Assembly (NCBI RefSeq): GCF_000971975.1
Contig: NZ_KQ040781.1
Coordinates: 1-64,000 of the forward strand
From: Paenibacillus algorifonticola
GTDB taxonomy: Bacteria > Bacillota > Bacilli > Paenibacillales > Paenibacillaceae
Reading direction: 5' to 3'
Length of the DNA stretch: 64,000 nucleotides
Part shown: positions 25,878-33,770 of the stretch, one piece after another
Numbering within the stretch: position 1 is the stretch's first letter
Layout: every line of letters starts with the position of its first letter
The notes under the pieces: model-generated
The model's input: only the letters and a program-made list of their open reading frames with translations
The model's database searches: none
What the model was told of the DNA's origin: nothing
Made by a program: the position numbers and the translations under genes

Positions 25878-26168
25878 TTGAATCGAAATAATTACTATAA
25901 TATGGGTAATGTAGGCGGCATGAATGACACTAACTTTTGTCCCGATTGTCCAACGCAGACGATCTATGATCCTCCGATAACACAATACGAGGACTACTAC
26001 CATCCGCAGCTTGTGAATGTCATTCAAAATATTGAAACAGTGAAGCAGCATCATTGTTGTCCTGTCTATAAGCAATATTTCACGCATACGGAGAAAAATG
26101 TTATGGTTTCGAGTGTGAAACGCGCGAAGCAGGCTAAAGCATCTTCCAAGAAACGTTCAAAAAAATAG
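25878..26168 (+). CDS. CotD-like spore coat protein
   Basis: 96 residues beginning at TTG 25878 behind AAGGGG. Asn/Tyr/Gly-rich start (NRNNYYNMGNVGG), two cysteine pairs (FCPDCPT and HHCCPVYKQYF), PQLVNVIQNIETVKQHH and a Lys/Ser-rich tail. This composition and the FTHTEKNVMV segment resemble the inner-coat CotD family. It has its own gap on both sides; forespore/mother-cell promoter elements are not obvious. Confidence 0.6.
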   Translation: MNRNNYYNMGNVGGMNDTNFCPDCPTQTIYDPPITQYEDYYHPQLVNVIQNIETVKQHHCCPVYKQYFTHTEKNVMVSSVKRAKQAKASSKKRSKK

Positions 26169-26432
26169 CCTAATCCTTAAATAAGGACCCTTAAGAACGG
26201 ACGCTTGGTGAGTGTAGCGACCATCTTACGGGTCTTAATTTCATTTTTAAGATGATGCAATAAATAACTTATTTTTTATGAAATTGTTCTCTAGGCAATT
26301 TCCCGCCGGATGGTGGGCGGACGCGTGTTGGTCACGAGACATGTCTGGAAGGGCAGCAAAGAATGGGTATGAAACAGGCCATGATGACGGCAGCCGTGCA
26401 GAACATGAAGAAGATAGCGATCCACATTTGTG

Positions 26433-26606
26433 TATACGTATAACAAAAATCGTTTGTCAAAAAGCCGGGAAGGAAATTTGGTTACGTATACTTACGATGA
26501 TGAATCTAGACTGATTTCTGAAATTAGAGACAGCTCTACTTTTGTATATTACTACGATTCTATGAGTTTTAAAGAATATAAAATACTGGGCAATCACAAT
26601 CAGTAG
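26433..26606 (+). pseudogene. YD/RHS-repeat protein remnant
   Basis: One frame reads YNKNRLSKSREGNLVTYTYD, then DESRLISEIRDSS and TFVYYYDS: two typical YD repeats (G.xxxYxYDxxgRL) of RHS/wall-associated proteins. No start exists, and the frame ends after a short unrelated tail at 26604. The preceding 250 bases (26170-26432) show no recognisable coding text; the open frame at 26278 there has no family resemblance and crosses into the repeats out of frame. Confidence 0.6.
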
Positions 26607-26880
26607 CTTGTATGTGGTAGGCATGCCACTCTTCTATCTTATGACGGAGAAAGACGATGCCCCAGGTATCATAATAATCGGAATGGTCATGATTTTTGCC
26701 TCCAAGGCGATCATAATCAATATTGATGTGATGTTGGCTAAAAGAAAAATGAGCGTAACAGAACTTGCGGAGAGGGTTGGAATAACAATGGCTAACCTTT
26801 CTATATTGAAAAATGTAAGGAGCAGGATTGCAACCAGTCGAAACGATCGGCTGCGACGGTGGAGGAGGAGGAGGCGATTA
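26566..26880 (+). pseudogene. fused remnants of a DUF2975 membrane protein and a YozG-like XRE regulator
   Basis: The text IKYWAITISSLYVVGMP, then FYLMTEKDDAPGIIIIGM, matches the last helices of DUF2975 proteins. It runs without a break into INIDVMLAKRKMSVTEL and AERVGITMANLSILKN, the DNA-binding start of the small YozG-type Cro/C1 regulators that normally follow DUF2975 genes. The DUF2975 stop and the regulator start are gone and the recognition helix end is frameshifted, so neither product survives. Confidence 0.65.
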
Positions 26881-27624
26881 ACCCCCGGTTTCATTAGCCT
26901 CGTTCAATCTTCGCAACCGATAAGCGTTTGTTGCAGATTCGCCAAGCTCCTCGAGAATGGAGTAGTTCGCCCAAGCACCCGCTACCGCTCCAATCCCCGG
27001 CACCATCTGCAGCATTTTCCGAAAGTCGATTGCGTCGCGGTATTCCTTCTGGAACGTCTCCCAGTCCATGTTTTTGGAGTACTCGGTATCCGAGAACCAC
27101 AGCTCCTTTTCAGTATCCCAACGCTTAATCGAGTCTAGCAGCTTGGCACGCTGTTCGGGCCCGGAGAACGCCATTTGGAACACCTTAAGAATGAAAACTC
27201 GCTCGGGAAAATGCTTCGTGTCATACCCGTAGATATGAGCCAGTTCAAACAAAAATTTCATCTTGATCGCGATTAGCGCAGGGAAGTCCACGATGTTAAG
27301 CACAATGCCGCCCGCTCCTGTGCCTGCGCCTTCGGCAGCCGCGATTTTTTGGTATAAGGACAACAAACGTTTCGCCTCTTGATCGGCGAGTTCTAGTTGG
27401 AGAGCCCGCTGAACCGGTCTCTGAGGAGTATATTCCGCGCCGAACAGTGCTGTACGCACGATCGACTTTATGGTGGCCGTAATGACGTTGTGCACTTTGG
27501 GTGGAATCAAGTCGTTAATTCGCTTACCGATCGTCTTCGATGTCCTCTCCAGCCATCCGGGCGGCTTGAAAAACCGGCGCTCCCAAGCGGCAATTTCGTT
27601 GTACACTTTGTGTTCGTAATTCAT
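26878..27624 (-). CDS. EcsC family protein
   Basis: 248 residues. EIAAWERRFFKPPGW, IKSIVRTALF, AAAEGAGTGAGGIVLNIVDF and MVPGIGAVAGAWANYSILEELGESATNAYRLR (in pieces) are EcsC-family segments. In Bacillus EcsC is encoded with an ABC transporter (EcsAB), but this copy stands alone and its role is unknown. ATG 27624 has GGAGGAG nine bases upstream; the longer frame from 27642 starts inside that site. Confidence 0.83.
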   Translation of the reverse strand: MNYEHKVYNEIAAWERRFFKPPGWLERTSKTIGKRINDLIPPKVHNVITATIKSIVRTALFGAEYTPQRPVQRALQLELADQEAKRLLSLYQKIAAAEGAGTGAGGIVLNIVDFPALIAIKMKFLFELAHIYGYDTKHFPERVFILKVFQMAFSGPEQRAKLLDSIKRWDTEKELWFSDTEYSKNMDWETFQKEYRDAIDFRKMLQMVPGIGAVAGAWANYSILEELGESATNAYRLRRLNEANETGG

Positions 27625-27871
27625 TGTCAATCGCTCCTCCAAAAGATTTGGCTATATTGTACCAGAGAACGCCGCGATTCGGAACAGACTGCGGCAGGTG
27701 GCGGAACCAGACGAAAGTCGTGGACACGCCTAACTCTTAGCCTGCCACTGCTATCATTTCCTCGTAATAACCGCGTATTATCTATATAGTAAAATCTGAA
27801 GGAAATGAATAAATTAATTGAAATTCACCATAATAGTCAAGTACACCTACCTATCGAATGGAGGATAAAAC

Positions 27872-28054
27872 ATGCTCGATAACCTCGAGAGTAATTATGA
27901 TTGTGCAAATGCAGGAGATGATCTGCATCAACTCAAGCAGGAGCTCGAATCCCTTCGTGAACAGCAAGCAGAAGACAAAGAATCACAGGAAACGATCAAT
28001 CGACTTGAAAATCAAATCTCGTTCATATTAAACAAATGTGATATCAACCATTAG
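27872..28054 (+). CDS. small coiled-coil protein of unknown function
   Basis: 60 residues. From residue 18 on it is one amphipathic, charged helix (LHQLKQELESLREQQAEDKE, then INRLENQISFIL) with heptad spacing of Leu/Ile. GGAGG and a suitable gap precede the ATG, and a terminator follows, so it is very likely expressed. I recognise no family. Confidence 0.7.
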   Translation: MLDNLESNYDCANAGDDLHQLKQELESLREQQAEDKESQETINRLENQISFILNKCDINH

Positions 28055-28073
28055 ACTGAATTTGAATAAACGA

Positions 28074-28124
28074 TGAATCCCCTTCTTTACCCGATTAAGC
28101 GGTGAAGTAGGGGATTCGTTGTTT
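28074..28124 (+). terminator. intrinsic terminator
   Basis: GAATCCCC/GGGGATTC outer stem with TTCTTTACC/GGTGAAG inner pairing, then TTGTTT. Confidence 0.7.
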
Positions 28125-28235
28125 CAAATGCTTAATCATATACGTTCTTGCCATTTCTTCATAACATGAACATATGGTATTGAACAACCGGTCAAATTGA
28201 AGATCAGCATGTCGCTTTAGAGGCGAATTTTAACG

Positions 28236-28265
28236 AAAAAAGACACCGAGCTGCTGGTGTCTTTT
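28236..28265. terminator. short bidirectional terminator
   Basis: AAAAGACACC/GGTGTCTTTT, 10-bp perfect stem, loop GAGCTGCT. It lies downstream of the SufR-like gene on the minus strand. Confidence 0.65.
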
Positions 28266-28323
28266 CCGTCTATTTAATGGCTATATACATTTGTACCTCC
28301 GTATTGGCAGAGCATAAGCATTA

Positions 28324-28986
28324 CTACGTTTGTTCGCCTTCCCTAACCCTGTAAACACAGTTTCTGCCTCCCACCAAAATATGCTCCACCCGTTCGATAA
28401 GAACATGATTTCCGAGGACGGTTCGAAATAAATTTAACTCATACTTACATAACCCGGTACAGACAACAGCAGCCTCGCAAATCGGACAATGCTTCTCAAT
28501 AAACAGAAAGCTCCCATCGTCTTGATCTTTAATTTCAGCCATATAGCCTTCATTTGTTCGAATCTCGGCCAGTTTCCCGAGTTTTTCCCTTATGTCCGAT
28601 GCGTCACCAATGTGCTGAAGATATTGCTCCTGCATATTTTTATCTCGGACAGCGAGCAGCTTGTCTAACCCCTCGTTTCCGAAAGCCTCTCTCATCGAGT
28701 AGATCAAACTGACTGACAACTCCGAATAACCGCTTGGAAAGAACTTATTAGCTTCGGGAGTTAATCTCCATAGCTTGGCCGGCCGACCCATGGGGCGGGC
28801 TTCTTCTTCATGAGTAACTAATCCTTCTTCTTTCAGGGCATTTAAATGCTGGCGAATCGCCATTCCAGATAGCGAAAATTCGGAGGCTAGTGCCATCACG
28901 TCCATCCCGCCCTGCTGTTTTAGCAGATCAATGATCGCTCTTCGGGTTCTAGTTGAAGAATCCTTATTTGTTTGATTTCGGCTCAT
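28324..28986 (-). CDS. SufR-like (DeoR/ArsR-type) Fe-S regulator
   Basis: 220 residues. Winged helix with RTRRAIIDLLKQQGGMDVMA, SGMAIRQHLNALKEEGLV and the RPMGRPAKLWRLT wing; C-terminal cysteine set KHCPICEAA, CTGLC and RNCVYRV, the arrangement by which SufR-type repressors hold a 4Fe-4S or 2Fe-2S cluster. It is divergent from an efflux transporter, so it probably controls that gene in response to oxidants or a ligand. GGAGGGGC precedes the ATG. Confidence 0.82.
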   Translation of the reverse strand: MSRNQTNKDSSTRTRRAIIDLLKQQGGMDVMALASEFSLSGMAIRQHLNALKEEGLVTHEEEARPMGRPAKLWRLTPEANKFFPSGYSELSVSLIYSMREAFGNEGLDKLLAVRDKNMQEQYLQHIGDASDIREKLGKLAEIRTNEGYMAEIKDQDDGSFLFIEKHCPICEAAVVCTGLCKYELNLFRTVLGNHVLIERVEHILVGGRNCVYRVREGEQT

Positions 28987-29040
28987 GGTGCCCCTCCTTT
29001 TTAAGCAACTGGATCTACATCGCTCCTTACATTTTAAATA

Positions 29041-29105
29041 AAAATGTTGACAAAGTCAAAGTCGAACTGTACCGTATACTTTGTAAAGAAAAATGTTTAC
29101 TAAGT
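29041..29105. promoter_or_regulatory. direct repeats in the regulator/MFS intergenic region
   Basis: AAAATGTTGACAAAGT (29041-29056) and AAAATGTTTACTAAGT (29090-29105) match at 14 of 16 positions and lie 49 bases apart, about five helical turns. Candidate operators for the SufR-like protein. Confidence 0.5.
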
Positions 29106-29153
29106 ATCCGGATACGGTGTATACATAACAATCTTATTTGGAGGTCAAATCTA

Positions 29154-30554
29154 ATGTCTAATTCTCAAAGCATTTTCAGCCCGCGTTACTTTGCATTGTC
29201 TATAGGTATTATTCTGTCTGTGATGGCGGTTGGATTCGAAGGCCTCTCGGTAACGACGATTGCCCCTTCCATCGCTGGCGACTTGAACGGCATTGATCTA
29301 TTTGCCTGGATATTCAGTACGTATCTGCTTGCGCAAATTATTGGCACCTTGGTCGTCGGTCGTATTATTGATAGAAAAGGGCCGGCAGCACCGTTCACTT
29401 ACGCCCTTCTTTTGTTTATCGTCGGGCTGATCGCTGCCGCGACAGCAAGCGATATGTATATGATGATTTTGGCGCGAGCCATGCAGGGCCTAGGTGCCGG
29501 CGCTATGATGACTTGTGTTTACACGGCAATATCCTTAAGTTACCCCGATGAATTACGCGCCAAAATACTCGGAGCATTCGGTACTGCCTATGTTCTTCCA
29601 TCCATGCTCGGTCCATATGTCGCAGGTCTTATCGCAGATCAGTGGTCTTGGCGGTTTGTTTTCTGGGGAATATTACCGATCCTGGTTGTTTCAGCACTGC
29701 TTAGTCTGCCTGCTTTTAGAAAGTTAAAGACACAGCAGGCACAAGGGGAAAAGGGAGCTGCAGCTACATGGATGGCGTTGCTACTAACGATCGGTACAGG
29801 GGTTTTATTAGTAGGTCTTAGCAAGCTGCCGACAATTACAGGGTTTGTTTTAACGATTATCGGCTTAGTGCTGATGGTATATCCGCTGCGCAAACTGCTG
29901 CCCAAGGGAACTCTAGCTATGAGAAGAGGCATGCCTGCTATTCTCGCAACACGTGGGCTGTTCTTCGCTGCTTATACGAGCACACAGAATTTCTTGGTAT
30001 TGGCGTTAATAGATGTGAAAGGTATTACTCCTTCTCAGGCCGGATTAATTGTAGCAAGCGCCGCACTGAGTTGGTGCGTCATTGCTTATCTGCAAGGACG
30101 TTGGGATTCGGCAGACCAGGGCCGTGGACGTCATACAAGAATTATTCTTGGTGTGCTGCTGCTTGCAATTGGGATTGCCTTCGTATTTTGGGTACCTGTT
30201 GTAACCGTTGCTGTGGCGGTTATTGGTCAAATCATAGCGGGAATCGGAATTGGATTGGCGCATCCGATTAGCGGCGTCGTGGCCTTTTCCCAAACAGGCG
30301 AAGAAGGGGTTGGCAAAACCTCGGCAAATCTGCAATTTGCGGATTCTTTTACACCGGGCGTCGTTATCGGGATAGGCGGTTCCATCCTTGTTGTTTGTCA
30401 AGCTGCAGGGATGTCGATGCAAGCTGCATTAACTGTAACGATGGGTTTTCATCTCTTGTTAATCGTCATGAGTTTATTGGCCAGCACGCGGATTACACCA
30501 GCAACTGAACAAATAAGAGCAAGTCTTCAATCTTTAGGTTTGAAAAACAAATAA
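29154..30554 (+). CDS. DHA2-like MFS efflux transporter
   Basis: 466 residues, 14 or so membrane segments. VTTIAPSIAGDLNGIDLFAW (first helix), GRIIDRKGPA (loop 2-3 motif), RAMQGLGAGAMMTCVYTAIS and AFGTAYVLPSMLGPYVAGLI (motif C of drug-proton antiporters). Start ATG 29154 is set by GGAGG; an in-frame extension to 28953 runs back through the divergent promoter and is not coding. Likely regulated by the SufR-like gene. Drug specificity cannot be inferred. Confidence 0.85.
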   Translation: MSNSQSIFSPRYFALSIGIILSVMAVGFEGLSVTTIAPSIAGDLNGIDLFAWIFSTYLLAQIIGTLVVGRIIDRKGPAAPFTYALLLFIVGLIAAATASDMYMMILARAMQGLGAGAMMTCVYTAISLSYPDELRAKILGAFGTAYVLPSMLGPYVAGLIADQWSWRFVFWGILPILVVSALLSLPAFRKLKTQQAQGEKGAAATWMALLLTIGTGVLLVGLSKLPTITGFVLTIIGLVLMVYPLRKLLPKGTLAMRRGMPAILATRGLFFAAYTSTQNFLVLALIDVKGITPSQAGLIVASAALSWCVIAYLQGRWDSADQGRGRHTRIILGVLLLAIGIAFVFWVPVVTVAVAVIGQIIAGIGIGLAHPISGVVAFSQTGEEGVGKTSANLQFADSFTPGVVIGIGGSILVVCQAAGMSMQAALTVTMGFHLLLIVMSLLASTRITPATEQIRASLQSLGLKNK

Positions 30555-30628
30555 ACGAAAAGAGGAAACTTTAACAATTATTATTTATAGTCGAAGGATA
30601 TCGGGAGACCTTTTGAGGAGTGTTCGCA

Positions 30629-31663
30629 TTGCTTTCGAAAAATCGGAAAGAGGCAAATCGTAGAATATATTTCCGACCTGAATTTACTCATTGCCCGCAT
30701 TGTGAGAAGAAATTACAGCGTGCCCATACAGCCTGGCACAAAAAAATTACGACGTTAAACGGTGTCATTGATGCTTGGAGTATGGCCTATACATGCAGAA
30801 ATATGACTTGCTCGCACAAAGGTATCTTCTACAAATCAGCGGAAGCCGAAATGCTCAGCATGAAACAGTCATCTTATGGTTGGGATGTGCTAAGCCTCTT
30901 AGGCGAGTTGTGCTTTAAGCATCATATGACCGTAAGCGAACTCACTGCGGCTCTCCACGATCGAGGGATTCAAACGAATGAGCAGCAGGCTCAAAAACTC
31001 TATGAACGGTATCAATTACTCTTAGCTGTTAGCCTGAATGAGCATGTTCATCGAGTTCTGCATGAAACGACTGAGCTTAATGGCGGCATTCTTTTGTCTA
31101 TGGACGGTGTGCAGCAAAAAAAGGGAAATGAAACGCTCTACATCCTACGTGAAGTATTTAGCGGCACGGTAATTGCTGCCAAAAACATGAAAAGTGAAAC
31201 GGTTGCTGAGCTTCAAGCTTTCATTTTGCCAGTCATTGAATTAGGTTTTCCTATTGTAGGTATAGTGTTTGATGGCCAGTATGGTCTGCGCTTGGCCTTC
31301 GAAGACTTGCTTCCCGGTTTACCTTACCAATACAGCCAATACCACTATATCTCTAAACCAATAATGGGTGTAGATCGCAAACTGAAAAAGCGACTGAAAA
31401 AGAATATGCGGGTCATTCGGGATTTCGAAAGAAAAATCGAGCAAGTTGAAAAATGCATCAGCAAGCAACCAAATGAAGCCGACACTTCATCTGGTGGAAT
31501 GGCTGAAATTAAAATGGCCAAGAGATATATGGAAGCTGCTCGGGCTTTATTGTTGGAATGCGGGGATCCCCCGCCTAACCTACCCGGTATGCTGATCTAT
31601 GAACGAGCGCAAGCCATTCAAGCTTCGTTATCTCGATACTTGAATAACAATCCCTATTCTTAA
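30629..31663 (+). CDS. orphan DDE-transposase-like protein with zinc-ribbon start
   Basis: 344 residues from TTG 30629 (GAGGAG eight bases upstream). A zinc-ribbon (THCPHCEKKLQ...CRNMTCSHKG) is followed by an HTH-like stretch and by GGILLSMDGVQQKKGNETLY and PIVGIVFDGQYGLRLAFEDL, whose two aspartates stand as in ISL3-like DDE nucleases, then QYHYISKPI and a basic coiled stretch. The C-terminus is shorter than ISL3 transposases (about 400-plus). I see no flanking inverted repeats, so it may be a domesticated or stranded copy. Confidence 0.55.
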   Translation: MLSKNRKEANRRIYFRPEFTHCPHCEKKLQRAHTAWHKKITTLNGVIDAWSMAYTCRNMTCSHKGIFYKSAEAEMLSMKQSSYGWDVLSLLGELCFKHHMTVSELTAALHDRGIQTNEQQAQKLYERYQLLLAVSLNEHVHRVLHETTELNGGILLSMDGVQQKKGNETLYILREVFSGTVIAAKNMKSETVAELQAFILPVIELGFPIVGIVFDGQYGLRLAFEDLLPGLPYQYSQYHYISKPIMGVDRKLKKRLKKNMRVIRDFERKIEQVEKCISKQPNEADTSSGGMAEIKMAKRYMEAARALLLECGDPPPNLPGMLIYERAQAIQASLSRYLNNNPYS

Positions 31664-31714
31664 ATTTCTAATCAGAATTTCAGTGAAAATGATTAGATGG
31701 GAGGAGTGACTGAG

Positions 31715-32071
31715 ATGATAGAAATCAGTGAGAAGGCCGAATCGGTTATTCATCAAATGATCTTGGACAAAAATATTGCAGATCTGTTTCTTCGAATAGG
31801 CATTGAAGACGGCGGATGCAGCGGATTATCTTACAATATTAAACTGGACGACCTATTAACCGAGGAAGACGAGGTATTGCCGACTGAAACCTTCAACATC
31901 GTATGGGATAAACGGAGCATCGAATTTTTGGAAGGTATCAAAATTGACTACCAAAATCAAGGCATGACTGGCGGTTTTACGATCGATAATCCTAATGCTA
32001 AAGCCTCCTGCGGCTGCGGTGCGAGCTTCAGAACGGCGACCTACAAAGGAAGCCGTAAAAAGTGTGACTGA
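31715..32071 (+). CDS. HesB/IscA family Fe-S carrier-like protein
   Basis: 118 residues with the A-type carrier cysteines: GGCSGLSYNIKLDD and SCGCGASF. Such proteins hold and deliver Fe-S clusters. A Lys-rich tail (YKGSRKKCD) adds a further cysteine. ATG 31715 lies behind GGAGGAG. The degraded sodA-like sequence and a ferredoxin gene follow. Confidence 0.85.
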   Translation: MIEISEKAESVIHQMILDKNIADLFLRIGIEDGGCSGLSYNIKLDDLLTEEDEVLPTETFNIVWDKRSIEFLEGIKIDYQNQGMTGGFTIDNPNAKASCGCGASFRTATYKGSRKKCD

Positions 32072-32085
32072 TCATAAATAGGGTC

Positions 32086-32366
32086 ATGAAATTTAAATTC
32101 CATACACTGGAGATACATCCTGAACATCGAAGTAAGAACACCGAGGCACTCATTCAAGAACTCAATCTTGTTTCCTAGGAGATTCGAGCTATAGCACGAA
32201 ATAATGGGGCGGACACGCGAATCATAGCTTGTTTTGTGAAACGTTGGCCCTGATGGAGGAGGTTCTCCAGCGGGGGGCTGCATCTGCCATTAACGCGTTC
32301 GGTGGCTTTGAAGCATTTAAAACTAAATTTGCTATAGAAGGGTGCGGAGCAGGATGCCATTTGTAA
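32086..32366 (+). pseudogene. Fe/Mn superoxide dismutase remnant
   Basis: Three frames together spell a degraded SOD: FHTLEIHPEHRSKNTEALIQ then ELNLVS*EIRAIARNNG, next GGHANHSLFCETLAL in another frame (family GGHANHSLFWEIM), then ASAINAFGGFEAFKTKFAIE followed by GCGAGCHL (family FGSGWAWL). It has at least one nonsense codon, two frame shifts, and lost the first and last thirds with two metal ligands. Its end overlaps the ferredoxin start. Confidence 0.75.
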
Positions 32367-32593
32367 TAACAGGAGCTTGTATTCTTGAAAAAGCAGCCGA
32401 TTGTGTAGACGTTTGTCCCGTCGATTGTATTGTAGAAGGCGGCGATCAGTACTTCATAAATCCTGATATATGTATTGACTGTGGCGCTTGCGAAGCGGCT
32501 TGTCCGGTTGGGGCGGTCTACTACGAAGAAGACCTGCCTGAGCAGCAAATAAAATATATGGATAAGGCACTTGAGTTTTTTAAAACGCAATAA
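32354..32593 (+). CDS. 7Fe-type bacterial ferredoxin
   Basis: 79 residues. Cysteines C9, C17, C21 and C25 (C-x7-C-x3-C-P-x2-C) and C-I-D-C-G-A-C-E-A-A-C-P give one 3Fe-4S and one 4Fe-4S site, the FdxA pattern. Start ATG 32354 (MPFVITGAC) matches the family; GGAGCAGG precedes it. Electron carrier in the cytoplasm; partner not evident. Confidence 0.9.
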   Translation: MPFVITGACILEKAADCVDVCPVDCIVEGGDQYFINPDICIDCGACEAACPVGAVYYEEDLPEQQIKYMDKALEFFKTQ

Positions 32594-32614
32594 TTTGCAC
32601 AATGCATCTATTAT

Positions 32615-32647
32615 AAAAGGTCGAGGCATCACGCCCCGACCTTTAAT
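32615..32647. terminator. hairpin terminator after ferredoxin
   Basis: AAAGGTCG/CGACCTTT with additional GGC/GCC pairing, followed by a short T/A stretch. Confidence 0.55.
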
Positions 32648-32689
32648 ATAGGATTGCCTATACTCTTTTGACAACGTAGAAAAATAAAT

Positions 32690-32725
32690 AGAAGGCGCTT
32701 ATGCTAAATACCTAAAGCGCCTTCT
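32690..32725. terminator. second hairpin after ferredoxin
   Basis: AGAAGGCGCTT/AAGCGCCTTCT, 11-bp perfect stem with a 13-base loop, directly before repeat copy C. Confidence 0.5.
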
Positions 32726-32730
32726 ATTTC

Positions 32731-32783
32731 AGTTAAAACCCGTCAAGAGCCTTGTGAAATCAAGGTTTTTGACGGGTTTTTTC
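32731..32783 (+). terminator. terminator repeat, copy C
   Basis: Outer stem ACCCGTCA/TGACGGGT, inner CCTTG-TGAAAT-CAAGG, six T. Similarity to copy D continues about 50 bases past the T run (GCGCAGCAA, GAGACA and CAAAA blocks). Confidence 0.85.
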
Positions 32784-32882
32784 GATTTTCCTAAGGCGCA
32801 GCAAGGCTGCCCAAGGAGACACCAAAAAGCATCCACTATTGGTCGTTTGTGAGAACTCGGAGAGAATCGAAACAAAAACCGG

Positions 32883-33566
32883 TTATTGATTTCTTAATTT
32901 CATTCTATTAATAAGATCATTTTTAGCTTTGGTTACATGCTCCAATGTCACCTGCGCAACCATATCGGCATCCCTTTGTTTTAACGCTTGAAGAAGCAGA
33001 CGATGCTCCTGGATGGTTTCGGCAATTCTGATTTCGCTAAAGCCAAATTGATGGCGCATGCTATCGATCAGTCCCCAGTGGCGGTTAATAATTTGTACAG
33101 CCTCGGGGTTATTGGCAAGGTCATTAATTTTTCGGTGCAGCTTTTCATTCCATTGCAAAGCGGAGGTTGTGTCGGTGTTATGGACCGCTTTCTCATAGTT
33201 ATCTTCAATTTCGGATAATTCATTGTACAAATGATCCGTCAAATGGATAACCCCTTTCTGAGCCAGCATCGTTTCAATTGCAATACGGATATCATACATG
33301 TTCATGACAAATTGTTCATCGACCTCACGTACGCTTGCACCTTTCTGAGGGTTTAAAATAATCAGCCCTTCTCCTTGCAGTTGCTGCAAGGCCTCACGTA
33401 TAGGCATCTGACTAACCTGGTAACGGTTGGTCAACTCGACGATCCGCAGCCGAACGCCTGGTTCAAAAAAGCCGCTTAATATATCTTCTCGCAGTTGTTT
33501 GCACACTCTGGAGTATGTAGTTCGATTTAACTCTGTATCAGTTGGATGGTGCATGCTTCTTTTCAC
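32883..33566 (-). CDS. GntR/FCD family regulator (copy 1)
   Basis: 227 residues. N-terminal winged helix (YSRVCKQLREDILSGFFEPG, then SQMPIREALQQLQGEGL) and an all-helical FCD ligand domain with FVMNMYDIRIAIETML. Close paralogue of the protein at 33771: the recognition helix SQMPIREALQQLQGEG is identical, so both should read the same operator. It is divergent from the glycan operon across an AT-rich inverted repeat and probably represses or activates that operon in answer to a sugar acid. Confidence 0.87.
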   Translation of the reverse strand: MKRSMHHPTDTELNRTTYSRVCKQLREDILSGFFEPGVRLRIVELTNRYQVSQMPIREALQQLQGEGLIILNPQKGASVREVDEQFVMNMYDIRIAIETMLAQKGVIHLTDHLYNELSEIEDNYEKAVHNTDTTSALQWNEKLHRKINDLANNPEAVQIINRHWGLIDSMRHQFGFSEIRIAETIQEHRLLLQALKQRDADMVAQVTLEHVTKAKNDLINRMKLRNQ

Positions 33567-33682
33567 TCCTTGTGTTTCAATAATACCATCATACCATTAA
33601 ATGGCTGCAGCAACTACAGTATGGGAACGGAAGGGAACCTGCATTAGATTGGATTCCTCTTCATAAAGTATCAAATATCAAT

Positions 33683-33732
33683 AAAATATATACAATATAT
33701 ATTGACACTAAAATATATATTGTATATATTTT
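33683..33732. promoter_or_regulatory. 21-bp inverted repeat, double GntR operator candidate
   Basis: Arms 33683-33703 and 33712-33732 are perfect complements separated by 8 bases. Each arm holds the near-palindrome ATATATACAATATATAT (or its complement), so each could bind one GntR dimer. It sits between the two paralogous GntR genes. Confidence 0.7.
33702..33730 (+). promoter_or_regulatory. sigma-A promoter of the glycan operon
   Basis: TTGACA (33702-33707), 17 bases, TATATT (33725-33730). The -35 starts in the spacer and the -10 lies inside the right arm of the inverted repeat, so operator binding would block RNA polymerase. Confidence 0.65.
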
Positions 33733-33770
33733 AAGTGAGGAAAATTTACTCGAAAGGTTCTGAACTCACA

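Noticed and set aside
26278..26514. 78-codon open frame with ATG
   Set aside because: It has no ribosome site or family resemblance, its composition is random-like and it runs out of frame into the YD-repeat remnant.
28953..29153. N-terminal extension of the MFS transporter
   Set aside because: It passes through the divergent promoter region and the regulator start; GGAGG and the family start point to 29154.
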